From JAFGHJ01 sp964606065 (GTDB taxonomy: Bacteria > Hydrothermota > UBA3072), in NCBI GenBank assembly GCA_964606065.1, contig CAZSEX010000003.1, positions 50,726 to 114,725 of the forward strand: a DNA stretch of 64,000 nt, written 5' to 3'. The notes beneath the pieces were generated by a model that searched no databases, had not been told where the DNA came from, and saw nothing but the letters and a program-made list of their open reading frames with translations. Positions 1-9,020 of the stretch are shown here, piece by piece (positions within the stretch are counted from its first letter, which is position 1; each line of letters starts with the position of its first letter). A program made the position numbers and the translations under genes.

Positions 1-470
1 TGGATATAGCTGAGATTGGCACGGAAAAAACAATCAAGACAGATGAAAAAATAAATTTTATCTCGGTCCTGGATTTAATTACTAAAAATTTCGTTAATTT
101 TCACATAAAGGCTGATACCGAAAACAAGAATTTGTTCATCTATGGTAATTACAACTGGCTGGCTAAATCGCTCAGACAATTATTCGCCATCGGTTTAAAG
201 AATGATAGCAAAAATTTACGAGTTGAATTAGAAGAAAAAAAAGATAGTTTATATCTTAACCTTAAAGGTTCTAAATCTTTGATAGACGATTTTTCCGCTC
301 TGGAAAACACGCCTATTCTTTCATTCGATAATCCCCTAACGGGAAATTCGGACATTAAATATTTAGATATTTCTCTTATCAGGTTAATTCTGAATAAACA
401 TAACGTTAAAATCACAGTAAAAGAAGACAAACTATTGCTTTCTTTAGGCTTCAAAAAAGCAAAATCATAA
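1..470 (+). CDS. C-terminal part of a degenerate histidine-kinase-like ATPase domain (partial)
   Basis: The frame is open from base 3, so the gene begins before the window; about 155 residues are visible. The segment around NYNWLAKSLRQL has the spacing of the N-box helix of HATPase_c domains, and the end (DISLIRLILNKHN) resembles the last helix of such domains, the 'IV..IVE.HGG' element. The G1 (DxGxG) and G2 (GxGLG) loops that close over ATP are absent, and the usual N-box asparagine is not seen. Either this is a non-catalytic sensor ATPase domain or the resemblance is superficial. A TTG at 132 could be read as a start, but the homology-like segment begins upstream of it. It converges on the kinase gene that follows, with only 16 bases between them. 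Confidence 0.5.
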   Translation, partial: DIAEIGTEKTIKTDEKINFISVLDLITKNFVNFHIKADTENKNLFIYGNYNWLAKSLRQLFAIGLKNDSKNLRVELEEKKDSLYLNLKGSKSLIDDFSALENTPILSFDNPLTGNSDIKYLDISLIRLILNKHNVKITVKEDKLLLSLGFKKAKS

Positions 471-486
471 ATTAAAGCGTCCAAAA

Positions 487-2055
487 TTAATAAAGAAAAG
501 TACTCCCACCTATAAATTCTCTTAAAATAGAAGTTTGAGGTATCTCTTTCTCTGGAATATTCAGGAAATGGTCAAGAAAATTTAAAAGCCTGAGAGCTTC
601 GCAATAATAAGGCGAACCAGTAGAAACACATCTCAAAGGTGTTTCCAGGAAAACTTTCAATACGGAAAGCTCATAAACAAGAGATGAATTAAACATAACA
701 TCTGCCCTTTCCTGATAAGGGAAAACAAACTGATCCTCACCCTCTTTAACTGATTCCCATTGTTTCAGAGTGTGTTCCGCATTATATCCCCTATACCTCG
801 TATCTCTAAAAACCCTCCTCAAAAGCCGGAGGTCCCGGGTTGGTATTCTGTTAATTCTGTTAATATTCAACTGAGTAAGAGGTGAAACATATATTAGAAA
901 AGTTTTTAGAGAAATGTTTTTCATTAATGCCGGATTGAAACAATGCAAACCCTCTATTATAAGTATATTATTTTCCTGTAAATCAAAGACCTCCTGACTT
1001 TTTTCTCTTTTACCCGTTTTAAAATTAAAATACTGCCTTTCCACTTTTTTCCCTTTGCTCAAATCATTTACATGTTTTCTAAACAGATCGATATCCAGAG
1101 CAGAAAAGGAATCGAAAAAATGCGTCCCGTCTTTATAGTAAGGTGTTTTATCCCTTTCAAAAAAGTAGTCGTCGAGTGACATATAAACCGGTTCAATTCC
1201 GTGTACACGCAGGTGAATACCAAGCCTCTTTGAAAAAGTGGTTTTACCCGAAGAAGAGGGTCCGGCTATCAAAACAGCCTTGATATTTTCCCCTTCTTTA
1301 AGTATTCTCTTACAAATATCAGTTATCTTTTCGCTGTGAATAACCTCGGCTATCTTCAAAATGTCCGATATTTCGCTTCTAATTATATAATGGTTAAGCT
1401 GAGAGACATCCCAGATTTTCAAGATTTCCGCTTCTTTTCTTGCTTCTCTATAAGCATTAAACAGCTTTTCTCTCTTCTCGATTTTTCCTATACTGGAGGG
1501 GTCTTCTTTGGAAGGAAGAATCAACAAAAACCCCCCTTTTACAGATTTCAAGTCGAAAGTGGAAAGGAATCCGGTGTTAGGAAGTAAAGGTCCGGCAAAG
1601 TAAGCGGAAAAACCATCTATTTTATAAACAGGGATATAGGATGCCGCTAAATTTTTAAGAATATTTATATCATCTTCTCTTCCCGAAAGATAATGCATGG
1701 CTTCCAACTTCGGCAGCATTACTTTTTCTATATTCTTGTTTTCTCTTATAAGAGCATTCACTTTTTTCTTGATTGTCCTTAAATTTAAAGGGCCCTTGAG
1801 GAATCTCCCGAAAATGGCATTCCCGTATGAATGCTCTATTTTAATTGTAACTCCTTTTTCCTTGCAAACATAATCGAGTAAAAAAACAAGCGTTCTTTCG
1901 TAAGTTCTCATCCCTTCGGTATCCCCCAGATCGAGAAATTCGACCGAACTTCCTTCTGGTGCGCTGTTCTGAAGTGAAATATACTGATTATCTACTTTAG
2001 CTAATGTTACAGGAAACTGTAACTCGGGATATTCGTCAAGTATTTTTCGGCTCAT
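487..2055 (-). CDS. Uridine kinase-like P-loop kinase with N-terminal TGS/TSAD-like region
   Basis: About 522 residues. The C-terminal half is a uridine kinase/phosphoribulokinase-type P-loop domain: Walker A GPSSSGKTT near residue 266, LDDYF near 295 and IIEGLH near 368. The N-terminal 200 residues resemble the TGS and second-additional domain of threonyl-tRNA synthetase (HSYGNAIFGRF, GPLLPNTG). That architecture is known from nucleoside kinases of Thermotogae and Clostridia. The likely reaction is NTP-dependent phosphorylation of uridine or cytidine, that is pyrimidine salvage. It is the last gene of the operon that starts with pyrR, which agrees with that role. The ATG at 2055 is preferred to the adjacent upstream TTG. 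The start overlaps the preceding GGDEF gene by 20 bases, so translation is probably coupled. Confidence 0.8.
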   Translation of the reverse strand: MSRKILDEYPELQFPVTLAKVDNQYISLQNSAPEGSSVEFLDLGDTEGMRTYERTLVFLLDYVCKEKGVTIKIEHSYGNAIFGRFLKGPLNLRTIKKKVNALIRENKNIEKVMLPKLEAMHYLSGREDDINILKNLAASYIPVYKIDGFSAYFAGPLLPNTGFLSTFDLKSVKGGFLLILPSKEDPSSIGKIEKREKLFNAYREARKEAEILKIWDVSQLNHYIIRSEISDILKIAEVIHSEKITDICKRILKEGENIKAVLIAGPSSSGKTTFSKRLGIHLRVHGIEPVYMSLDDYFFERDKTPYYKDGTHFFDSFSALDIDLFRKHVNDLSKGKKVERQYFNFKTGKREKSQEVFDLQENNILIIEGLHCFNPALMKNISLKTFLIYVSPLTQLNINRINRIPTRDLRLLRRVFRDTRYRGYNAEHTLKQWESVKEGEDQFVFPYQERADVMFNSSLVYELSVLKVFLETPLRCVSTGSPYYCEALRLLNFLDHFLNIPEKEIPQTSILREFIGGSTFLY

Positions 2056-3583
2056 CAATCAAAGAGATTGCTTTTTCCACATTTATATACGCTATATTGT
2101 TTCTTCCTCTACCTTTTACATAATACATTGCCAGATCCGAAAGCCTCAGCAAATCATAGAAATTTCCGCTATCCATAGGATAGCAGGCTATACCAAAACT
2201 TGCCTTAATTTTAACTTTTATTGTTTTTTTCTCATCTTTTATGCGGAATGTTTTTGTTGATATTGCATCTTTAAGTTCCTTTGTGAAATCGATTGCCTGT
2301 TTTAAATCCATCTTACGCAGAACTATAACGTACTCATCGCCACCGTAGCGGATTCCTACGTGTTGCCTGTTTTTTATCTTGCCTTGAATTTCTTTGCCCA
2401 CGAGCCGCAACAACTTGCTTCCTATCAAGTGGTTGTAACTATCGTTAACATTTTTAAAATGATCCAGATCCATAAAAACCACGGCTCCTTTCCCCTCCTC
2501 TTCTTTCCATTTGTTAACAATTGCAGGCAGGTATTCATTACAATAACGCGAGTTATACAAATCCGTAAGTTCGTCAGTAATGGTAGCCAGTCTTATTTTT
2601 TCATAAAGCCTGGCATTGTCGATAGCTATGCCAAGCTGGTAAGAAACCTCTTTGATTATTTTAGCCTCTTCTTTATTAAACGCGTATTTTTCAGGAGAAC
2701 CTATAACCGTTACCCCGATCAGTTTATCTCCCTTTTTGATTGGAATAACCATTTCGGACTTAAATTCTGCACTAAGCTCTTTAAATTTTTTACTTTTTTC
2801 CGTGTCCTGACAAATAACCATTTCCTGCTCTTTCAACACTTCTCCAATCAGACCTTTACTCTTTAGAATTTTTTTCTCCGGCTCAACCTTTCCTTTTCCC
2901 GAAAACCCTTTTAACACCACATAGGAACCTTCCTCGAGAGCTATTCCCACAAAATAGTAATCAAACGCTTTCTGAATTAACTCCGCACTCTTTTTCAAAA
3001 GCTTATTGAGATCAAGAATAGAAGTAATTGTTTTGTTAATATCAAAAATAAGCGTTAATTGACCAACCTTAGATTTGAGATTTTGAACCAGATTAGCATT
3101 CTCAAGCGCGATAGCCGCATGTTCAGCGTAATTGTTTACCAGATTCAAATCCTTTTCATTAAAAGGTTTCCCTCCTTTTTTATTTATAGCTTCTATTATA
3201 CCCAATATCTTTCCCTTACTGATTAAAGGGACAGAAAGAATGGTTCTGGTTACAAAACCCGTTTGCTTATCTATGTTCTGGAAAAATCTTTTATCTTCAT
3301 AAGGATTGGTTACAATCGCAGGTTTTTTGTTTTTTACAGTCCAACCAACGACACCTTTATTGAGAGGCATCCTTTCCCCTTCTAATTTATCCTTCTTTTC
3401 TCCTATTACTTCTTTAAAAACGAGCTCCTCTCTTTCCTTGTCCAATAAAAGCAAAGACCATGCTTCTGCATCAAGGAGACGGGAAACATTCTTCATTATC
3501 AGCTTAAGCACCTCATCGATTTCGATATCAGGCGAATTAATCGCCTTCAGAATTTCTCCGAAGTCCTCGATTTCATTCTTCAT
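2036..3583 (-). CDS. GAF-GAF-GGDEF protein (probable diguanylate cyclase)
   Basis: About 515 residues and no membrane segment. Two GAF domains (roughly residues 10-165 and 180-330) precede a GGDEF domain (roughly 345-500) with an intact active-site loop RYGGDEYV. The usual inhibitory I-site RxxD five residues before the loop is absent (RQHV), so product inhibition at that site is not expected. The expected reaction is 2 GTP to cyclic di-GMP in the cytoplasm, gated by a small ligand bound by GAF. The ATG at 3583 is preferred because GAGG lies just before it; an upstream start at 3607 would lengthen the overlap with the cyclase-like gene. It lies in the pyrR-to-kinase operon. Confidence 0.85.
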   Translation of the reverse strand: MKNEIEDFGEILKAINSPDIEIDEVLKLIMKNVSRLLDAEAWSLLLLDKEREELVFKEVIGEKKDKLEGERMPLNKGVVGWTVKNKKPAIVTNPYEDKRFFQNIDKQTGFVTRTILSVPLISKGKILGIIEAINKKGGKPFNEKDLNLVNNYAEHAAIALENANLVQNLKSKVGQLTLIFDINKTITSILDLNKLLKKSAELIQKAFDYYFVGIALEEGSYVVLKGFSGKGKVEPEKKILKSKGLIGEVLKEQEMVICQDTEKSKKFKELSAEFKSEMVIPIKKGDKLIGVTVIGSPEKYAFNKEEAKIIKEVSYQLGIAIDNARLYEKIRLATITDELTDLYNSRYCNEYLPAIVNKWKEEEGKGAVVFMDLDHFKNVNDSYNHLIGSKLLRLVGKEIQGKIKNRQHVGIRYGGDEYVIVLRKMDLKQAIDFTKELKDAISTKTFRIKDEKKTIKVKIKASFGIACYPMDSGNFYDLLRLSDLAMYYVKGRGRNNIAYINVEKAISLIDEPKNT

Positions 3584-6089
3584 CTTTTTCCTCAGGTACA
3601 ACTTCATAAATTATTTTAACTCTTCCTTTTTTAATCTCAAGTTCTCCTTCCTCATTAATAGCAAGACTCAAATCCTCAGGCATGTCGAATTTTAAAGCTT
3701 TTCTTTTATCCTGCTCATCTAAATTGTAAATACCAACGGGAGAAACACTAAAACCATCAAAGAAAAACGAACGGTCTTTATTTTCAGCTTTTAATATATA
3801 AAGAAGTTTATTAATAATTCCTTTTTCGGAGTCATCCTTTTCAAGTGGTTCTGTAAGCAAATAGTCATCCGAATTAAGTATTAAATTTATCAATGTATTA
3901 TTGTCAATCAAGATAACCGAACGTTCAGGACTTCTCCCTGAAGAAAGCAACGCCGCTTCATCTACAAGTATCCCATTCAAATCAGGATCCCCAAAAGCAT
4001 TAGGGGTAAAGATTAAATCCTTGCCGGGACTACCACTGGCAATTCCGATTCCAAGCCTAAACAACGACTTAAACTGAGGCGGCAACAAAGCGTAAGTTAT
4101 TCCCTCGTGAAAGATTTCCTTTTCCGTTATTTCTCCAAACCATTCCCTGTATCTCACGTAATTTTCTTTAACGAATTTTTCGGCGGCTTTAACCATATTC
4201 AAAGCTGTTCTTATCGCCATTTCGGCACTTTTCATGTGAGGTAATAGATTGAATTCGTCTTCAAGAGCCGTCGAATAGCGCACAATCGCACCCGATCTGG
4301 TCTTAGAAGTTTTGTAAATATTCCTGTAAAGTTTTTGAGAATTACTCCCAAACCATAGAATCCCTCCATCCCCGGTATCTTTCAATATAAAAGAAGAACC
4401 TTTTCTGGCAGCCTCAAAAATACAGGATTGAAAAAGAGAAATAATAGACCTTTCTCTTTCGGCATCTCGCAATCTATGGGACATAAAAGTGGATCCTCTT
4501 ATATCGTAAACAAGCGTGGCAACCAGAGAAGAAAATTTCTTCCGAAGAATCCTGGAAACCTTTTCTTTTAGCTCCATATCTTCTCTATCAATCTTCGGTT
4601 CAATCTTTCCCGCTTTGGAAAATCTGTAAAACTTCCCTCTCGGTAATAAATCCAACCCCACAAGGTGAATTATCCTGTCTCCGTTTATTCTCGATCTGGG
4701 GTTGTCGAAACCAACAGAAGGGGGCCATATTTCCACCATGTTACTAATAATATCTCGAACGTATATAACCTCAAGAATCTCATAAAAAACCATCTTGTAA
4801 TTATATATTACTCTCTTGATATCAGGGGAAAAAGATCTCTTTTGATCAGAGCCTAATTTAGAAAAAAGCTGATTGTCCTTCGATGTCTTTTCGGTCTTCC
4901 GCAAAAAACGAATAATAGCCCTTTCGGATGAAGGACTTATAATGGCTAAAAAAGGCTGGGCCTTCCAGAACTCCAACACAAGTTTTTCAATTTCCCATGA
5001 AGGGGCGGGGGGCAAAAAAGAAATCAAATCCTGCGGTTTAATACCCTGAAGAGCCCGGTTCTGGTCTATCTCATCTTTCAGGGCCGCACCGGAATCTTTA
5101 AGCTCTTGAACCATTCGAAGGTGCAATTTTAATGTTTCTTCAAGTTTAGTGATTTCTTCCTGAATCTTCGTGAGCGCCACAGATAAGTCCTGATTTTTAA
5201 CATCTATTAAAGCCTGCAATTTGTTAAGACTCTTTTGTAAAAATTTATTGGTTTCTTCCCGAACTTTCATGTCTTTTCCATCCAGACTTCTATCTCTTTC
5301 CACCAATTTCTTTTTTGCCTTCACCGCCTTCTGAGAAGCTATTTTAGCTAAAGTTTGCAAAACATTTTTAGAAGGAACAAAGAATTTTTCAAAAGGAAAA
5401 TTTCTTAAAGATCGCATATTGGTTATTTCAGAATTCTTGAAAAGAGAAATAATATCACTAGATTCTCTCTCTGTAAAATTTTCTATCAAAATATCGTGTA
5501 TTTTCATAAAAACCGATGGCGTAAATCCATATCCGGCAAGAGAACGTTCAAAATCTACGAGGCTTAAATTTCGAACGGGAAACCCCGCAAAAAAGCATTC
5601 TTTTGTTATCAATTTCGTAAAAGGTTTTATTTTCTGCTCAGGTATCCCCTCCAAAAGGACATTGACAAGTTTTGTGCCAACCTTCTGAGCCTCACGAAAA
5701 CTTCCGATTAATTCATTCGGATATAATTTGATCAATAAGGATAAAAGTATTACAAAAAAATGTTCACCTTTATCTAAAGCATTGAGAAATAAATCGCACA
5801 AAAATTTCTTGTCCTTTTTATACAGCTTATCTTCCTTTATTCTGACAAATATGTCCCTGAGATAGGCAAGTTCTCCTTTTTCGATTTCAACAAATATTTT
5901 CACTCTGTGAGCGGCGACAAAATCCGAAAAGGTTGTTTTAATAGATCGGGGTTTGAAATACTGCGTTAAAAGTTTTTTATAGTATCTAAAGAGACTTTTC
6001 TCTCCAACGCTTTCTTCAAGAGTATCAAGAAGCTTGCTTTCGTACGTACTGGCAATTTCTAAATACGCCGGACTGAACTTTTCTTTCAT
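3573..6089 (-). CDS. Large protein with a divergent class III adenylate/guanylate cyclase-like domain
   Basis: 838 residues. Residues 1-250 are helical and unrecognised. About 250-345 is charged and coiled-coil-like. Residues 521-740 resemble a class III nucleotide cyclase: VYDIRGST (first metal Asp, about 529), ILKDTGDGG (Lys 570, second Asp 574), FRLGIGIASG near 677 and VDEAALL near 709. Compared with the canonical VNxASR element, the catalytic Asn and Arg appear to be Asp and Leu, and there is a long insertion around 590-670. The fold is therefore likely, but cyclase activity is doubtful and any substrate is unknown. The ATG overlaps the pyrC stop as ATGA, so it is the fourth gene of the pyrimidine operon. 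No signal peptide is seen. Confidence 0.6.
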   Translation of the reverse strand: MKEKFSPAYLEIASTYESKLLDTLEESVGEKSLFRYYKKLLTQYFKPRSIKTTFSDFVAAHRVKIFVEIEKGELAYLRDIFVRIKEDKLYKKDKKFLCDLFLNALDKGEHFFVILLSLLIKLYPNELIGSFREAQKVGTKLVNVLLEGIPEQKIKPFTKLITKECFFAGFPVRNLSLVDFERSLAGYGFTPSVFMKIHDILIENFTERESSDIISLFKNSEITNMRSLRNFPFEKFFVPSKNVLQTLAKIASQKAVKAKKKLVERDRSLDGKDMKVREETNKFLQKSLNKLQALIDVKNQDLSVALTKIQEEITKLEETLKLHLRMVQELKDSGAALKDEIDQNRALQGIKPQDLISFLPPAPSWEIEKLVLEFWKAQPFLAIISPSSERAIIRFLRKTEKTSKDNQLFSKLGSDQKRSFSPDIKRVIYNYKMVFYEILEVIYVRDIISNMVEIWPPSVGFDNPRSRINGDRIIHLVGLDLLPRGKFYRFSKAGKIEPKIDREDMELKEKVSRILRKKFSSLVATLVYDIRGSTFMSHRLRDAERERSIISLFQSCIFEAARKGSSFILKDTGDGGILWFGSNSQKLYRNIYKTSKTRSGAIVRYSTALEDEFNLLPHMKSAEMAIRTALNMVKAAEKFVKENYVRYREWFGEITEKEIFHEGITYALLPPQFKSLFRLGIGIASGSPGKDLIFTPNAFGDPDLNGILVDEAALLSSGRSPERSVILIDNNTLINLILNSDDYLLTEPLEKDDSEKGIINKLLYILKAENKDRSFFFDGFSVSPVGIYNLDEQDKRKALKFDMPEDLSLAINEEGELEIKKGRVKIIYEVVPEEKDEE

Positions 6090-7369
6090 TTTTTCTTTTT
6101 CTTAAAATCACCGTTCTCAAAAACGGTTCGCCCGTCAACTATACAGTACTTAACTACTCCCTCCAATTTCCATCCCAGAAAAGGAGAGTTTTTCGATTTT
6201 GAAGCAAAAACGTCGGCGGCAACCTTCCAATTACTCTTTAGATCTACAATCGTAAAATCCGCTATTGCTCCTTCTTTTATCTCTCCAAACGGAAGATTAA
6301 ATATCCTTGCGGGCGAAGATGTCAAAACCTTAATTAATACGTTGAGAGAAATTTTACCCTTCTTGACCAATTCCGTGTACAATACCGCGAAAGAAGTTTC
6401 CAGCCCCGTAACACCAAAAGCCGCCTCTGAAAACTCGATATCTTTTTTGTAATCCGGATGCGGAGCATGATCGGTTGCTACGATTTCTATTAAACCATCT
6501 TTTATCGCTCTTTGCAAAACTTCAACATCATACATGGTTCTTAAAGGAGGTTTCATCTTCTTGTTTGAATCAAAATCCTTAATCAATTCGTCGCTCAAAA
6601 GTAAATGGTGAGGTGTAACCTCTGAAGTTACTCTATCGTTTTTCCATTGTTTAATCAATTTAACCGAATCCGCAGCGGAAACATGCGCAAGGTGAACCCT
6701 TCCCCGGGTAAACTTAGACAACAAAATATCTCTTGCCACAACTGTAGATTCAGATACATCGGGTATGCCTTTGAATCCTAATCCTGCAGAAACAGAACCT
6801 TCATGCATCTGACCTTTATTGGAAAGAGAAATATCCTCAGGATGGTCAATTATAGGGACATCAAATAACTTAGAATATTCCAAAGCATTACGCATTATTC
6901 CTGAATTTCTCACACAATCTCCGTCATCACTGAAAGCAACACAACCTGCCTGATAAAGATGCGACATCTCCGAAAGTTCCTTACCCTCTCTTTCTTTTGT
7001 AATGGTCCCTATGGGGAAAACCCTGCAAAGCCCTACTTCCTCGCTCTTTTCCTTTATAAAACGGGCGACGCCTTCATTATCAATCGGAGGATTCGTATTA
7101 GGCATAACACAAACAGATGTATAACCTCCTTTAACCGCAGCTTTAGAACCTGATTCTATAGTCTCCGCATCTTCCGCGCCAGGCTCACGAAAATGAGAGT
7201 GTACATCAACTAAACCAGGAAAGAGATATAATCCTTCCCCGTCAATTTCCTTTCTGGCTGAAGATCCTGTCCCCTTCACAACTTTCCCTTTATCAACCAA
7301 CAGAGTTCCAACCTCGTCGATACCGCTTAAAGGATCAAAAAGGTGTATATTTTTAATTTTTATGTCCAT
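6086..7369 (-). CDS. pyrC: Dihydroorotase
   Basis: 427 residues, the normal size for class I dihydroorotase. It carries the zinc-binding DVHSHFREPG motif near residue 55 and the late ATDHAPH motif near 300. It catalyses reversible cyclisation of carbamoyl-L-aspartate to dihydroorotate, step three of pyrimidine synthesis, in the cytoplasm. Its ATG lies 16 bases inside the end of pyrB, with GAGG upstream, and its stop overlaps the start of the cyclase-like gene as ATGA. It is clearly part of the pyrR-pyrB-pyrC run. Confidence 0.95.
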   Translation of the reverse strand: MDIKIKNIHLFDPLSGIDEVGTLLVDKGKVVKGTGSSARKEIDGEGLYLFPGLVDVHSHFREPGAEDAETIESGSKAAVKGGYTSVCVMPNTNPPIDNEGVARFIKEKSEEVGLCRVFPIGTITKEREGKELSEMSHLYQAGCVAFSDDGDCVRNSGIMRNALEYSKLFDVPIIDHPEDISLSNKGQMHEGSVSAGLGFKGIPDVSESTVVARDILLSKFTRGRVHLAHVSAADSVKLIKQWKNDRVTSEVTPHHLLLSDELIKDFDSNKKMKPPLRTMYDVEVLQRAIKDGLIEIVATDHAPHPDYKKDIEFSEAAFGVTGLETSFAVLYTELVKKGKISLNVLIKVLTSSPARIFNLPFGEIKEGAIADFTIVDLKSNWKVAADVFASKSKNSPFLGWKLEGVVKYCIVDGRTVFENGDFKKKKK

Positions 7370-8288
7370 TTAATTTCCTCTGGGATAACAGATAAAGAAC
7401 ACTCATTCTCACGGCGACTCCCGTAGCCACCTGACTTAACACGAGAGAATATTCGGAATCCGCAATCCTCGACTCGATTTCGATTCCTCTGTTAATCGGT
7501 CCTGGATGCATTATAACAACTTCTTTAGCTGCAAATTTTTTTAGCTTTTCATATGTAAGAGAGTAATCCTTTATATATTCACGGAGAGAAGGGAACAAAC
7601 TTTCCCCCTGTCTTTCTTTTTGAATCCTTAAGATATAGAGAACTTCTCTCCCGGGTAGGGTTTTTTCCAGGCTAAACTCAAACTCGACTCCAAAAGATTC
7701 CATCCAAAGAGGCAAAAGAGTGGGCGGAGCACAGACAGTAATACGGGCTCCCATTTTATTAAGCCCTAAAACCAGAGAACGGGCAACCCTGGAATGCTTA
7801 ATGTCCCCAATAATAGCTATATTCAAATCTTTAAACACGGAAAATCTTTTCTTTAAAGTCATAATATCTATCAATGCCTGAGTTGGATGCTCGTGACATC
7901 CATCTCCGGCATTTATTATAGAAGCTGTTAATTTCTTAGACAGAAAATGAGGGCTGCCAGGCGCGGAATGCCTTATGACTATTACATCTACTTCCATCGC
8001 CTGAATATTTTTCGCGGTATCCAACAATGTTTCCCCTTTTAAAACCGAAGAGGATGCAGCTGAAAAGTTGATGGAATCAGCTGAGAGTCGTTTCTCGGCA
8101 AGAGCAAAAGAGTTTAATGTTCTCGTACTTGGTTCGAAGAAAAGGTTGGCCACTGTAATACCCCTAAGTGTAGGAGCTTTTTTAATCGGTCGTTTCAGGA
8201 TTTCTTCCATATATTCGGCTGTTGTTATGATTTCTTCTATTTCTTCGTTCGACAGCCCCTGAATTCCAAGTAAATCTTTCCTATCCAT
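7353..8288 (-). CDS. pyrB: Aspartate carbamoyltransferase, catalytic subunit
   Basis: About 311 residues. Family motifs are FFEPSTRT (carbamoyl-phosphate binding, near residue 50), HEHPTQAL near 130 and HPGPINRG near 260. It condenses carbamoyl phosphate with aspartate to give carbamoyl aspartate. No pyrI regulatory-chain gene is adjacent. The ATG at 8288 (MDRKD) is preferred to a TTG at 8306, which would extend into pyrR; GAGG lies about 12 bases upstream of the ATG. The start overlaps the end of pyrR by eight bases. Confidence 0.93.
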   Translation of the reverse strand: MDRKDLLGIQGLSNEEIEEIITTAEYMEEILKRPIKKAPTLRGITVANLFFEPSTRTLNSFALAEKRLSADSINFSAASSSVLKGETLLDTAKNIQAMEVDVIVIRHSAPGSPHFLSKKLTASIINAGDGCHEHPTQALIDIMTLKKRFSVFKDLNIAIIGDIKHSRVARSLVLGLNKMGARITVCAPPTLLPLWMESFGVEFEFSLEKTLPGREVLYILRIQKERQGESLFPSLREYIKDYSLTYEKLKKFAAKEVVIMHPGPINRGIEIESRIADSEYSLVLSQVATGVAVRMSVLYLLSQRKLNGHKN

Positions 8289-8844
8289 TTTTATTTGAAA
8301 CCTCAATCACTCTGACCAAATCCTCTTTATCCGTTTCCTGAAAAAGAACCTGAATTTCTTCCCCTTCCTTTAAATCCACCGGAATACCGGTATAATCAGG
8401 GATTATTGGAAGCTCTCTTCCCTCTCTTTTAACCATAACGGCAAGCTTTACCCTCAAAGGTCTTCCATAATCTATTATCTCGTCAAGAGCAGCTCTGATT
8501 GTTCTACCGGTATAAATGACATCGTCTACCAACAGAACTTCTTTCCCTTCTATCGAGCAGGGGAAATACGTGGAACCTATAATAGGTTTGGGTCCATATA
8601 ACGTCAGATCATCTCTATATAATGTTATATCCAGAACTCCTACATTAATTTTCCACGAAGTGGACTTCTTTAAAATACGCGCCAATCTCTTGGCGAGAAT
8701 ATCCCCTCTTTTTCTAATACCTATTATACACAGAAAATCGATATCAGGATCATCTTTTGCAATATCTGTTGCCAGTCTGACAACAGTTTTCCGCATCTCT
8801 TCTTTGTTTAATAAGACTCTTTTTTCTTTGAATTTAATATCCAT
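8281..8844 (-). CDS. pyrR: Bifunctional pyr operon regulator / uracil phosphoribosyltransferase PyrR
   Basis: About 187 residues from ATG 8844. The PRPP-binding loop VLLVDDVIYTGRTIRAAL is intact, and the N-terminus (KRVLLNKEEMRKTVVRLA) aligns with the start of known PyrR proteins. A GTG at 8880 would give 12 extra residues. Known PyrR proteins bind pyr mRNA with UMP and/or have uracil phosphoribosyltransferase activity. The region between the likely promoter (8918-8945) and this gene is too short for a classical PyrR antiterminator/terminator, so attenuation at this position looks unlikely. The ATG itself has no Shine-Dalgarno sequence; the strong AAGGAGG lies before a short upstream ORF that runs into the gene. 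Confidence 0.92.
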   Translation of the reverse strand: MDIKFKEKRVLLNKEEMRKTVVRLATDIAKDDPDIDFLCIIGIRKRGDILAKRLARILKKSTSWKINVGVLDITLYRDDLTLYGPKPIIGSTYFPCSIEGKEVLLVDDVIYTGRTIRAALDEIIDYGRPLRVKLAVMVKREGRELPIIPDYTGIPVDLKEGEEIQVLFQETDKEDLVRVIEVSNKNG

Positions 8845-8899
8845 ACGAGGGATATTCCATAGATACGAGGCAGGAAACACATGCCATTTTCCCTTTCAT
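8834..8899 (-). CDS. Candidate 21-codon leader ORF overlapping the start of pyrR
   Basis: An ATG at 8899 lies four bases after a perfect AAGGAGG (8904-8910), which is the only good ribosome site in the pyr leader. The frame runs 21 codons (MKGKMACVSCLVSMEYPSYGY) and stops at TAA 8834-8836, eleven bases past the pyrR ATG in another frame. A ribosome finishing it would be placed to re-initiate at pyrR. It may be a translational coupler or leader peptide. Alternatively the Shine-Dalgarno may serve the GTG at 8880 despite the long spacing. Confidence 0.4.
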   Translation of the reverse strand: MKGKMACVSCLVSMEYPSYGY

Positions 8900-8917
8900 A
8901 TAGCCTCCTTCTCTATT

Positions 8918-8945
8918 AATTTATTAAAAATAAATGAATAGTCAA
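8918..8945 (-). promoter_or_regulatory. Likely sigma-70 promoter of the pyr operon
   Basis: On the minus strand TTGACT is followed after 16 bases by TAAATT (4 of 6 to TATAAT). Transcription would begin near 8911, just before the AAGGAGG of the leader ORF, giving a 5' leader of only about a dozen bases. It is divergent from the peptidase promoter at 8976-9003. Confidence 0.55.
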
Positions 8946-8975
8946 GGTTTCTTTTGAATTTGTGTTTTTTTAAAC

Positions 8976-9003
8976 TTGACTTTTGCGAGTATAGAAATAT
9001 AAT
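8976..9003 (+). promoter_or_regulatory. Sigma-70 promoter of the M42 peptidase gene
   Basis: TTGACT, 16 bases, then a perfect TATAAT. The predicted start is about ten bases before the ATG at 9021. Confidence 0.8.
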
Positions 9004-9020
9004 TAAAACAGGTTAAAAAA

